From NCBI GenBank assembly GCA_965275915.1, contig CBDHYI010000003.1:186001-250000 (forward strand): 64,000 nt of DNA. The letters run 5' to 3'. The position numbers were made by a program, and so were the translations under genes. The DNA is from JBDWFY01 sp965275915 (lineage in GTDB: Bacteria; Pseudomonadota; Alphaproteobacteria; Rhizobiales; Stappiaceae). Positions 55,766 to 63,995 of this stretch are shown piece after piece. The notes beneath the pieces were generated by a model, which was given only the letters and a program-made list of their open reading frames with translations, was not told the origin of the DNA and searched no databases. Each line of letters begins with the position of its first letter. The stretch's first letter is position 1.

Positions 55766-55806
55766 CCCCCATTTGAGGGGGCCCATATGGGGGAACCCAT
55801 ATGAGG
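55766..55806. promoter_or_regulatory. Cluster of three candidate lux boxes before luxI
   Basis: Three related dyads in 41 bases: CCCCCATTTGAGGGGG (55766-55781), CCCATATGGG (55782-55791, perfect) and CCCATATGAGG (55796-55806). They lie between the luxR stop and luxI start and share a core with CCCTCATATGAGGG at 54935. The first could also act as a hairpin in RNA. Likely targets for autoinduction of luxI. Confidence 0.65.
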
Positions 55807-55874
55807 CAATTTCCCGATTCTCCAAAACACGTCATGACTATTCCGGCGACAAATTTGGAACGAGGGATTTATTC

Positions 55875-56540
55875 ATGTTTTTCACAATCCAAGCAGATGA
55901 ACAGCAGAAATATTCACATTTGCTGGATCAAATGTTCCGTCTACGCAAACGCGTTTTCTCGGATCAGTTGAAATGGGATGTCCATGTCCGGGGTGAATAC
56001 GAACGCGACGAGTATGATGCACTGAAACCCGCATACCTCGTCTGGACTGACCCAACGCGCACCCGGCTCTACGCCTCAATTCGCTTGATGCCGACAACGG
56101 GCCCAACACTGCTGTTCGACGTTTTTCGCAACACCTTTCCGAACGAAGCAAACCTCTCGGCACCCGGCATATGGGAGGGCACACGCGCCTGTGTTGATGG
56201 CGACATGATCGGAGTCGATCATCCTGATGTTGATGCAGCACGCGCATTCAGCTTGCTCGTTCTGGCAACAAGCGAGTGCGCCCTGGCCCATGGAATCCAT
56301 ACAATAGTTTCCAACTACGAACCCCAGATCAAACGCATTTACCGGCGTGCGGGGGCCCATTTTGAGGAGGCCGGCCGTGCCGATGATTACGGTCGTTATC
56401 CGGTCTGCTGCGGAACGCTGGAGATTTCAGGCTCGTCGATCATAAAGATGCGCCAAGCGCAGGGATTGTCTTTGCCGCTTTACACCAAACCCAAGCCTTC
56501 AATTTCGGTCACGTCACAGCTTCTCAAGTCAGCCGCCTGA
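55875..56540 (+). CDS. luxI: Acyl-homoserine lactone synthase
   Basis: A 221-residue LuxI-family enzyme that joins an acyl chain to S-adenosylmethionine. The conserved residues are present: Arg, Phe and Trp in RLRKRVFSDQLKWDV, Asp pair in ERDEYDALKP, Arg in YASIRLMPTTGPTLLFDVF, and Glu/Arg in GIWEGTRACVD. ATG 55875 (MFFTIQADEQQKY) is chosen because the frame upstream to 55773 runs through the box cluster. The acyl chain length cannot be read from sequence. Confidence 0.93.
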   Translation: MFFTIQADEQQKYSHLLDQMFRLRKRVFSDQLKWDVHVRGEYERDEYDALKPAYLVWTDPTRTRLYASIRLMPTTGPTLLFDVFRNTFPNEANLSAPGIWEGTRACVDGDMIGVDHPDVDAARAFSLLVLATSECALAHGIHTIVSNYEPQIKRIYRRAGAHFEEAGRADDYGRYPVCCGTLEISGSSIIKMRQAQGLSLPLYTKPKPSISVTSQLLKSAA

Positions 56541-56572
56541 TCCGAGTGACAAACGGACGGAAGGACCACGTT

Positions 56573-56773
56573 ATGACAAGCGACGATACAAGGAAAAAGG
56601 AAATCATACAGAGACATGCGGGGCGTCTGTTAGCTCTGGCGAAGGGGCTTGAGGATCCGTTCCTATCGCAGCTACTTGCCATGATTGTTAAGGCAGCTGA
56701 TGAAGACGCAATGCGCCGCCTCAAACGTCTGAGTGAACATCGATCCGTGGAAGAGCAATCTGAAACTTACTGA
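56573..56773 (+). CDS. Small protein following luxI
   Basis: A 66-residue, charged helical protein (DDTRKKEIIQRHAGRLLALA, LEDPFLSQLLAMIVKAADED). ATG 56573 has a GGAAGGA ribosome site. It starts 32 bases after luxI and is probably co-transcribed. No known domain. By position it could be a modulator of the quorum circuit, as small anti-activators often sit beside luxR/I pairs, but no similarity to TraM or RsaM is evident. Confidence 0.65.
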   Translation: MTSDDTRKKEIIQRHAGRLLALAKGLEDPFLSQLLAMIVKAADEDAMRRLKRLSEHRSVEEQSETY

Positions 56774-57017
56774 GCTGGGATAACCACCCGAGCAATCTCG
56801 TAGGCACCTGGGAACCCAAAACTTGGAGATAGATCCGAGATCTAACACGTAGGCTGCTCGATCAACCCGAAATCAGATTCATGAATAGAAACATTTTTTG
56901 TTCCAGCTCCAGTTGCCACAAATTCTCGCTATGATAGCATTATTTTCATAATACTCTTTTTAATAGATTATGCGGCGTGCGCATCACAAAGGCTCACCAG
57001 GCAAACAGGAGACGTTG
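56774..57017. promoter_or_regulatory. AT-rich intergenic region
   Basis: About 240 bases before the truncated small gene. AT-rich near 56880-56970 (TATGATAGCATTATTTTC) and a likely promoter. No gene and no lux-like box seen. Confidence 0.4.
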
Positions 57018-57284
57018 ATGAGTGAGAGTAAGCGAGTTAGTGCAGCTTCTACCCCGGCCTTTACCAATCTTCTGGGCGAAAACTCCGGTTCATGGGGAGA
57101 TTTTGAGCGCGATTCCCGCTTCATGAGGGAAGAGTGCCTTGAAAAGAAAGTCAGGTTCGAGGGTGGGCAACCGCTTAACGTTGTGCCGGTGCCGGTTCTG
57201 GTTTCACAAGCCCACTATTCCTGTGAAACGGCCTGCAATATTGACCCTGTTTTAGGGGTTATCGGCTTCCAAAACTGGCTCTGA
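57018..57284 (+). pseudogene. Short gene cut by ISL3, possible peptide precursor
   Basis: ATG 57018 has a good ribosome site (AGGAGA). About 86 native residues follow before the ISL3 end at 57277; the last codons (NWL-stop) come from the IS. The peptide starts MSESKRVSAASTPAFTNLLG, contains Gly- and Ser-rich parts, a VPVPVLV stretch and a Cys pair (HYSCETACNIDP). I do not recognise it. A small size next to quorum-sensing genes and a SagB-type enzyme would suit a peptide precursor, but the protein is probably truncated and this is speculative. Confidence 0.5.
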
Positions 57285-58478
57285 CTCACATTTGCTGCTG
57301 TTGGAAGGCAGGCTTTTGCTGATTCACTGGAGGATCAGCTTATGCGACATCGAATTCCGCGCGCGAGCCTCGCGCCTGACGGCTTTTCGTTAGATGAAGT
57401 GAAGGTTGCAGCGGATAGCGTCCAAATTCAGTTGCGGTCGCGGCAGTCCTTGGGAAGATGTCCGGACTGCGGACGAGTGAGCCGAAGAGTTCAAAGCCGA
57501 TATGTGCGCCGACCTGCTGATCTTCCGCTTTCTGGTCGACGTGTACAATTGATAATAGTCGCGCGTCGCTTCTGGTGCGATGCCGTCCTATGCGGTCGGC
57601 GCATCTTCTGCGAGCAGTTCGATGGCAGTGTATTGGCTCGCTACGGTCGGCGTACCCAACGGCTGGAAACAATCGTCCACCATCTCGGCTTGGCCCTCGG
57701 CGGCAGACCGGCCGCCGCCTTTGCCAACCGCCTCATGATGCCAGTGAGCAACGACACGCTGCTGCGTGTGGTTCGTCGACGTATTGCCGATCACAGCGAT
57801 GAAGTCACCGTAATAGGTATCGATGACTTTGCCTTTCGACGCGGCCAGACCTACGGCACAATCGTTTGCGACCTGGAACGGCGGAGGCCTGTTACCCTCT
57901 TGCCAGATCGAGCGCTGGATACGTCTCGATCATGGCTTGCCCAACATCAGTCGATATCGATCGTCGCTCGCGACCGGGGTGGCGGCTACAGCGAGGCCAT
58001 CGCGAAGGCCCTGCCTGATGCGAAGCAGGTCGCCGACCGTTGGCATCTGATGGAGAATTCCAGCCGGGCCTTTCTCGATGCTGTTGACAGGTCTATGCGC
58101 CAGATCAGGCAGGCGGTTGGCAGCAATGTCGTTGACCCCGAGCTTTTGACTTATGCGGAAAAGCTGCAATACGAGAGCTATCTGCGCCGTCAGGAAACGA
58201 ATGAAGCGATCCGGGAGCTGTCGAAAAAGGGCACCCCCATTCGGCAGATCGTGCGACAAACCGGCCATAGCCGGAAGCTTGTCCGCGACGTATTAAGAGG
58301 CCGGCGCCTTGATGTTTTTCGTACACGACCCAGCTCGCTCGATAGCTGGCTGCCGTGGCTTAACAGCCGCTGGGACGAAGGGGCTCGAAATGCCTTAGCA
58401 CTTTGGCGCGAAATGCGAGAGTGATCCTCCCCCTTTGAAGTGGTCCATCGTTATGTTTAGGAAAACGGAGGATCATAG

Positions 58479-58757
58479 ATGTCTACGAAACGCCATAAGC
58501 CTGAGGAAATTGTATCGAAGTTACGGCAGGTTGAAGTCCTGGTCGGTCAGGGAATGTCGCGTATAGATGCCATTCGGCAAGTTCGCATCACCGAGCAGAC
58601 TTATTACCGATGGCGGAAGCAGTATGGTGGGATGGGAACCGACCAACTGAAAGAACTCAAGCGTCTTCAGAAAGAAAATGAACGTTTGCGCAAAGCCGTT
58701 TCTGACCTGACCCTGGATAAGTTGATCTTGTCCGAGGCTGCGAAGGGAAACTTCTGA
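58479..58757 (+). CDS. IS3 OrfA (DNA-binding protein)
   Basis: A 92-residue IS3 OrfA. HTH region KPEEIVSKLRQVEVLVGQGM and VRITEQTYYRWRKQYGGMG, followed by a leucine-zipper-like helix (LKRLQKENERLRKAVSDLTL). It ends at TGA 58755-58757. The frame just upstream of the stop overlaps orfB in -1 phase, where ribosomal frameshifting would make the OrfAB transposase. Confidence 0.92.
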   Translation: MSTKRHKPEEIVSKLRQVEVLVGQGMSRIDAIRQVRITEQTYYRWRKQYGGMGTDQLKELKRLQKENERLRKAVSDLTLDKLILSEAAKGNF

Positions 58758-58807
58758 GCCCCGCCCGTCGTCGAGCCTGCATCAATCATATTTGTCAGCA
58801 TCTCAGT

Positions 58808-59605
58808 GTGTCAGAGCGTCGAACCTGTCGTGTTTTGGGCCAGCACCGGTCCACGCAAAGAAAGGTGCCCAGTGGGCGTGCTGACGAAGAACGTCTTGTA
58901 GCGGACATGATTGAGCTTGCCCGCCAGTTTGGCCGATACGGCTACCGGCGTATCGCTGCATTGCTCAGAGATGCCGGCTGGCATGTGAATGACAAGCGCA
59001 TCGAGCGACTGTGGCGACGAGAGGGGCTGAAAGTGCCCATGAAACAACCAAAGAGAGGGCGGCTCTGGCTGAATGACAGATCATGTGTTCGGCTGCGGCC
59101 GGAGCATCCCGATCATGTCTGGAGCTATGACTTCGTGCATTGTCGAACCAATGATGGAAAGGCTTTCCGGACGTTGAACATCCTCGATGAACATACCCGA
59201 GAGTGCCTGGCAATCCGAGTGAAGCGAAAGCTCAATTCCACCGACGTGATTGATCTGCTGACAGATCTCTTCATTCTTCGGGGTGTCCCAGCCTACATCA
59301 GATCGGACAACGGGCCGGAGTTCGTTGCTCAGGCGGTCAGGGACTGGATCAACGCTGTGGGTGCAAAAACCGCGTACATCGAACCTGGTTCGCCATGGGA
59401 AAATGGATATTGCGAGAGCTTCAATGCCCGGCTCCGTGACGAGCTGCTGGATGGTGAAATCTTCTACAGCTTGAAGGAAGCACAAATCTTGATTGAACAA
59501 TGGAGGAAACATTACAATTCCAAGCGCCCACACAGTGCCTTGGGATACCGCCCACCGGCACCGGAAACCATCATCCAGATGAACCAAAGCTCAGTCATGC
59601 ACTAA
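58808..59605 (+). CDS. IS3 OrfB (DDE transposase part)
   Basis: A 265-residue rve-domain transposase. Catalytic residues: DHVWSYDFVHCRTNDG (Asp), AYIRSDNGPEFVAQ (Asp) and ENGYCESFNARLRDELLDGE (Glu). GTG 58808 is the first codon of the listed frame, but the frame is open back into orfA (LLSPARRRACINHICQH), so the working protein is probably the OrfAB fusion made by -1 frameshifting. Confidence 0.92.
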   Translation: MSERRTCRVLGQHRSTQRKVPSGRADEERLVADMIELARQFGRYGYRRIAALLRDAGWHVNDKRIERLWRREGLKVPMKQPKRGRLWLNDRSCVRLRPEHPDHVWSYDFVHCRTNDGKAFRTLNILDEHTRECLAIRVKRKLNSTDVIDLLTDLFILRGVPAYIRSDNGPEFVAQAVRDWINAVGAKTAYIEPGSPWENGYCESFNARLRDELLDGEIFYSLKEAQILIEQWRKHYNSKRPHSALGYRPPAPETIIQMNQSSVMH

Positions 59606-60152
59606 CAATCAAAACGGACCACTCAGGTGGGGCTGATCAAGAGAAGGGCTTTCCAGGGCAAAGTGGCGTCGTCTCACAATGGGCGCAGCGCCGGCGGCTG
59701 GCAGAGAAGGCCAACCAAAGTGGACTTGCCCGAACGCCGTCGGCAAGGGTTATCGCTCGATTGATGACTGCCGCACGCGATGATTTGGCGAAGTCCGAGG
59801 CAGTCTTGGTGGCGGCGATTGAAATGAGTGTTCCGGAACAGGTGGCCGCGCGCGACGCCATTGGCGCCTTCCAATCCATGATCCGTTCGAAGACAGCACG
59901 CAGGCTTGATGACTGGCTTGAAGTAGCCAAGAACAGCTTAGTCGGATCCTTCGCCAACGGCGTCGAAAAGGATATCGACGCCGTCCGAAACGCCATCATC
60001 TCTCCTTGGTCGAATGGGCAAACGGAGGGACAGATCACGCGCCTGAAGCTCATCAAACGCCAAATGTACGGGAGAGCAAAACTCGATCTATTGCAGGCGC
60101 GATTGATTGGCGCATCCTAATAGCCACACGTCAGCAAAAGTGCGTCAGAGCC

Positions 60153-60919
60153 AGTTCTCGGTGCCGATTGACAATTGTGGCCGCGGCGGGCGAGGCAGTT
60201 CTCCAGGCCCGATCTTCGCGTTCGAGGGGACTCGGCCGAAAGAGTTGAGAGCCGTCGCGAACCTTGCTTTGAAACGGCAAGGATACGCGGATCGCGGCGC
60301 CATCGTCGTCATTTCCGATGGCGAGGAGTGTTTGAAGCGGCTTTCCGGTATGCTGCCACAGCCCGCGATGCATGTCCTTGATTGGTTCCACATTGCAACG
60401 AAGATCCAACCTCTTGCCCAGCTTGCGGCTTCAGCGCCAGACGAGCTTGCTTCATATGGCAGCAGGGTGGAAAGGATCAAATGGCGGCTTTGGAATGGGC
60501 AAGCAGAACGAGCGCTTGCGCTCATTAAGGTGGTACGCCGGGAGCTTCTTAACCAAGAAGTAGCATCGCTATGGGAGAAACGTGCGGACAACCATCTTGA
60601 AACGCTTCAGGTCTATATCCGCAGGAATAAGGCCTCTGTCGTAGACTATGCCGCACGATATCGCTCGGGCGCGAGGATCGCGACCTCCCCTGCGGAAGCA
60701 ACCGTCAACAGGCTCGTCGCAAAGCGCTTCGTGAAGAAGCAACAGATGCGATGGTCTCGCGTCGGAGCGCATTACCTTCTTAAGGTGCGCGCGGCGGTTC
60801 TCAATGGCGATCTACCGGATCGCACGCGATATGAACCACCAAGACAGGTCGTCCAAGGAAACCTAGCTGCGTTCATCAGCCCAAAGCGCTCGATCTTCGA
60901 GTATCCGCAGGCCGCATGA
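60153..60919 (+). pseudogene. ISKra4-family transposase C-terminal fragment
   Basis: The frame from the ISL3 border encodes NLALKRQGYADRGAIVVISD, MHVLDWFHIATKIQPLAQLA (Trp-Phe-His core region), KWRLWNGQAERALALIKVVR and the C-terminal KKQQMRWSRVGAHYLLKVRA. This is the last ~250 residues of an ISKra4-type transposase. The N-terminal part is absent on the other side of ISL3, so it is a remnant. Confidence 0.82.
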
Positions 60920-60969
60920 CCCCACCAAATTGAACGGACTCATATTTGCAATAGGTCAGTGTTTTGGTT

Positions 60970-61872
60970 TTAGACCTTCCGCCAGGAACAAACAGCGCGA
61001 GACATTTCTTCCTTCAGCCAGGATTTAAACCTGATGACATCTTTCTTGCGAGAGCTTGCCCTGCCAACGATCGACCATAGCCCAAAGCCCGTGGAACGGC
61101 GATTATTAAAAGGTTCCACAAGATGACCATGTTCGATTGAGCGACATGCCAGGATTTCGGACGCCATGTACACACCTTGCCCACTTATTGCTGCGTCAAG
61201 ACAAAGAGACGGGTCGGTGAACTTTGGTCCATCGGGAAGCATTGCCTCCGTCATTTCATAAGGATGCAACCACATGTCCCAAGTGCCGGGCAGGAATCCA
61301 CCACGGATGATTGATACAGACCTTAGGTCGTTCGGCTCGCAAAGACGAGCGGCAACATCTGGGGAGCAGACCGGAAAAACCCTCTGTTCCAGTAGCGGTT
61401 CTGCTTTGACACCGGGCCACGATCCCTTACCAAAGCGAATCCGCAAGTCCGCCTGCAGTTGTTCAGGAGGAACGTCCCTTTCGTCTGAATCGATTTGGAT
61501 ATGCACGTGCGGAAAAAGCGCTGTGAATCTGGGTAGCTGCCACACCAGCCAGCGGTTAGCGAAGACCGGCATCACGGACACGGTCAGCGATGTTGCCAAT
61601 GATCGATCGGCGAGGGAAACCGCAGAAGCCAGACTGGCCATGCCATCCGTCAATTGGTGAAGCACTTTCTCGCCGATTTCGTTGGGTACAAGTCCTTTCG
61701 AGGTGCGAATGAAGAGCTTGCACTTCAAAGCTTCCTCAGTCTTGTTGATTCGCTGACTAACGGCACCTGTGGTCACGCCCAGCTCTTTTGCAGCACCGGC
61801 AAGCGACCCCAGCCGCCCCACGGATTCAATGGCCCGTAAACCTGACAGATGGATTCGGTTCAATTCTCGCAT
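60970..61872 (-). CDS. LysR-family regulator (GcvA-like)
   Basis: A 300-residue LysR protein. Winged helix at residues 8-65 (IHLSGLRAIESVGRLGSLAG, VTTGAVSQRINKTEEALKCK), then a substrate-binding domain with DADLRIRFG-like LQADLRIRFGKGSWPGVKAE and SLCLDAAISGQGVYMASEIL. It is divergent from a two-gene DMT transporter pair, separated by only 70 bases, and a palindrome overlaps its start codon, so it probably regulates itself and the transporter. Confidence 0.9.
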   Translation of the reverse strand: MRELNRIHLSGLRAIESVGRLGSLAGAAKELGVTTGAVSQRINKTEEALKCKLFIRTSKGLVPNEIGEKVLHQLTDGMASLASAVSLADRSLATSLTVSVMPVFANRWLVWQLPRFTALFPHVHIQIDSDERDVPPEQLQADLRIRFGKGSWPGVKAEPLLEQRVFPVCSPDVAARLCEPNDLRSVSIIRGGFLPGTWDMWLHPYEMTEAMLPDGPKFTDPSLCLDAAISGQGVYMASEILACRSIEHGHLVEPFNNRRSTGFGLWSIVGRASSRKKDVIRFKSWLKEEMSRAVCSWRKV

Positions 61873-61887
61873 TTAGAGAATCTAAAT
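61871..61887. promoter_or_regulatory. Candidate LysR operator over the regulator's start codon
   Basis: ATTTAGA-GAA-TCTAAAT is a perfect 17-bp palindrome covering the first bases of the LysR gene and the divergent promoter. Binding there would block the regulator's own translation-start region and could control the DMT pair that starts at 61943. Confidence 0.6.
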
Positions 61888-61942
61888 TCGTTCCTTCGCA
61901 GAATCAATGTTTTCACTGACGAATGCCGGATAACTTGCACAT

Positions 61943-62425
61943 ATGATTTCGCAAGTCTCGATCCTCCGCCCGAACCCGCTCCATCTGCTTATTCCTCTTG
62001 GAAGCGGGTGCTTTGTTTCTTTGCTTGTGCATTTCAATGGTGAGTTAGCGCGCTATAGCAACGTGTACCATTCAACATGGGCAGCACATGCTACCGGAAG
62101 CCTTGCTGCTTTGGCTTTGTTGATGGTTTTTGCTCGTGGACGCATCGTTGGGCCCATGTTCAAGTCCGGAGCACCTGTTTGGGCTTATCTCGGCGGATTC
62201 TTCGGCGCCTTTATAACACTGTTGACGACTTTTGCCGTCAACTCCACCATAAGTCTCTCCGGCACACTTGCATTGGTGCTGACAGGTCAAACAGCATTCG
62301 GGCTTGCTGCAGATCGTTGGGGGTTGTTCGGTTTAAAGCAGCGTTCGCTGGAACGGCGCGAATACATTGCGGTTGGGCTGATCCTCACCGGTAATCTGAT
62401 GATCATCTTGGCAGGTCCACCATGA
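61943..62425 (+). CDS. Small DMT-family transporter subunit 1 (YdcZ/DUF606-like)
   Basis: A 160-residue membrane protein with four to five hydrophobic helices (HLLIPLGSGCFVSLLVHFNG, WAYLGGFFGAFITLLTTFAV, GTLALVLTGQTAFGLAADRW), typical of the DUF606 DMT proteins. Family pairs act as heterodimers, and this gene overlaps a similar one by ATGA. Substrate unknown. Confidence 0.82.
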   Translation: MISQVSILRPNPLHLLIPLGSGCFVSLLVHFNGELARYSNVYHSTWAAHATGSLAALALLMVFARGRIVGPMFKSGAPVWAYLGGFFGAFITLLTTFAVNSTISLSGTLALVLTGQTAFGLAADRWGLFGLKQRSLERREYIAVGLILTGNLMIILAGPP

Positions 62426-62844
62426 TTTGGCCCGTGACCGCCGCCTGCGCTGCAGGAATCCTCATAGGCCTCGCGCGACAAGTCAACGGCCGACTCAGCC
62501 TTGTGACGTCGCCGCTTGTCGCGTCGACATGGAGTCACCTGATCGGCCTATTTGCCTTATCGGCCGCCGGTATCTGGCTCGGCAACCTATTTCCGCATGG
62601 CTCTGCAGAGGCACCCTGGTATACCTATCTGGGTGGTCCACTTAGCGTGGCTTATGTTGTGTGTGGTAGCTGGTCGATTGTTCGAATTGGAGCCGCCCGA
62701 ACAGCCCTTTTGATAGTCAGTGGTCAGTTAGCATCTGGTGTCGCCATTGACATTGCGCATTCATTCCACTCGTCATCCTGGTTGTTGTTTTTAGGTGTTG
62801 TTATGATTTGTATTGGTGTCGTATTGATGCAGAATCGGCAATAG
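62422..62844 (+). CDS. Small DMT-family transporter subunit 2 (YdcZ/DUF606-like)
   Basis: A 140-residue partner with four hydrophobic helices (VTAACAAGILIGLARQVNGR, STWSHLIGLFALSAAGIWLG, LLFLGVVMICIGVVLM). The overlapping start (ATGA) and matching size imply a two-subunit exporter with the gene before it. Probably under control of the divergent LysR. Confidence 0.82.
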   Translation: MIWPVTAACAAGILIGLARQVNGRLSLVTSPLVASTWSHLIGLFALSAAGIWLGNLFPHGSAEAPWYTYLGGPLSVAYVVCGSWSIVRIGAARTALLIVSGQLASGVAIDIAHSFHSSSWLLFLGVVMICIGVVLMQNRQ

Positions 62845-62945
62845 TCAGTTTCTTTGAGTGCCCTGGTTGCAAGGCAGGCTGCGTAAACAGCGATCCGACA
62901 AACATCGATACGAGCGACAAAGTTTGTTTCCAAATTGGCAAAAAA

Positions 62946-63995
62946 TCAAAGTTTGTGCGGGGAACCTCGAAAGTTACCCTCAACGGCATAGCTCAAGAAT
63001 GCCTTTGCATCACGGAGACACTGCTCATTTGCCAAACTGTTTTCAACGGATGGTGGCTTGAAATCGGGATATTTGAGTTTGTTTGCACGAAATTGGCTAT
63101 TAGCAACATCGTAAATTGAAAGTGCCGCGTCGGTACACAGAAAAGAAGTAATTGAGGGTTCACGATGGACGGTCAGACCGTCGGCTGACACGTAGAACGG
63201 ATCGGATTGTCTACCGACATCATCGGTTTTGCTCATTTTGGCATAGAAATCCGCATAAGCGGCGTTAAGTTGATTAAAGTAGTCGAGCCCAATAACTGAT
63301 GCGGCAATCGGCGCCGGCGACATAGGTGAGTTCTTGCGATCTCGACCTGCGAGATTGAACATCATGTTCCCCACCTCGTGTATGCCTGGGTCTGCTTGTA
63401 GGTACACGACTCGCTTTATCCGCCCCCACATCATCATGCCGGTACACTGTGGACAGGATTGCAGGGACGTATAAATTGTAACGTCCTCCAGCAATGACAA
63501 CCTGTTTTCCCGAGGAATTGTCCGTCCAGTTTTCCAATCGAACAAGTCAATTTCCATGTTGAACAAACGTTGAATCAACCGAGCCTCAGCGTGCTCAAAC
63601 AAACTTCTTGGAAAGTCGGTACAATGAAATTCAAAGTCGATTATTTCGCCTCGGGCGGAGACAGCGATACACGCGACATTGTGTCCAATATATCGATCTC
63701 CATCATCAAATTCTGGGCCAGTAACTCCATCTGTGGAATCACACTCATAGTTGCAGCCTTTGCTGCCCGGATTCCAATTGGCCACTTTTTGCATGGCACG
63801 ATACGGATAGGTGCCTGACACACCGTATTTGTTTCCATTCCAAAAATGCCTGATTACAGACATCAGGAGTAGACTATATACTCGATGGCGTTCAGTTATG
63901 GCTTCATTCGCCAGTTCTGGTAAGTGCTCACAGATATCAACAGTTGCTAACTCCTGAACGGTCTTTCGCCAGTATGTTGCCAACGGTACCGTCAA
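62946..63995 (-). CDS. Cytidine/deoxycytidylate-deaminase-fold protein (may run past the window)
   Basis: About 349 residues. A deaminase core lies in the middle: HAEARLIQRLFNMEIDL (His and catalytic Glu) and SLQSCPQCTGMMMWGRIKRV (PCxxC zinc ligands). A long N-terminal part (FWNGNKYGVSGTYPYRAMQK) and a C-terminal extension of about 110 residues flank it, much longer than simple deaminases. Its first listed codon is TTG 63995, five bases from the window edge, so the true start may lie outside. A nucleoside or nucleobase deaminase, or a pathway-specific pterin- or guanine-like deaminase, are possible. The partner is unknown. Confidence 0.75.
   Translation of the reverse strand: MTVPLATYWRKTVQELATVDICEHLPELANEAITERHRVYSLLLMSVIRHFWNGNKYGVSGTYPYRAMQKVANWNPGSKGCNYECDSTDGVTGPEFDDGDRYIGHNVACIAVSARGEIIDFEFHCTDFPRSLFEHAEARLIQRLFNMEIDLFDWKTGRTIPRENRLSLLEDVTIYTSLQSCPQCTGMMMWGRIKRVVYLQADPGIHEVGNMMFNLAGRDRKNSPMSPAPIAASVIGLDYFNQLNAAYADFYAKMSKTDDVGRQSDPFYVSADGLTVHREPSITSFLCTDAALSIYDVANSQFRANKLKYPDFKPPSVENSLANEQCLRDAKAFLSYAVEGNFRGSPHKL

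Larger units (their letters stand above)
58422..59639 (+). mobile_element. IS3-family element (IS407-like)
   Basis: A 1218-bp element with ends TGATCCTCCCCC and (complement) TGATCAGCCCCACC, both leading to GTGGTCC. It is flanked by a perfect 4-bp direct repeat AGAG (58418-58421 and 59640-59643). Two frames, orfA and orfB, are arranged for a -1 fusion. The 4-bp duplication and OrfB sequence fit the IS407 group. It appears intact. Confidence 0.92.
57342..60120 (+). pseudogene. ISL3-family transposase interrupted by IS3
   Basis: Residues 1-360 are encoded at 57342-58421 (ending LALWREMRE) and the remainder at 59644-60120 (from KGFPGQSGVVSQWAQ to LQARLIGAS). Joined at the AGAG target it equals the intact 518-residue transposase at 35044-36600. 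No other lesion was seen, so the insertion is recent or the copies are homogenised. Confidence 0.93.
57277..60152 (+). mobile_element. ISL3-family element, second copy, split by IS3
   Basis: Same 1654-bp ISL3 as at 35012-36665 but in the opposite orientation, with a 1218-bp IS3 element and its 4-bp duplication inserted. The ends are GGCTCTGAC at 57277 and GTCAGAGCC at 60152. The left flank is a short gene and the right flank an ISKra4 fragment. No target duplication is found, so the two sides were probably joined by rearrangement. Confidence 0.9.
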
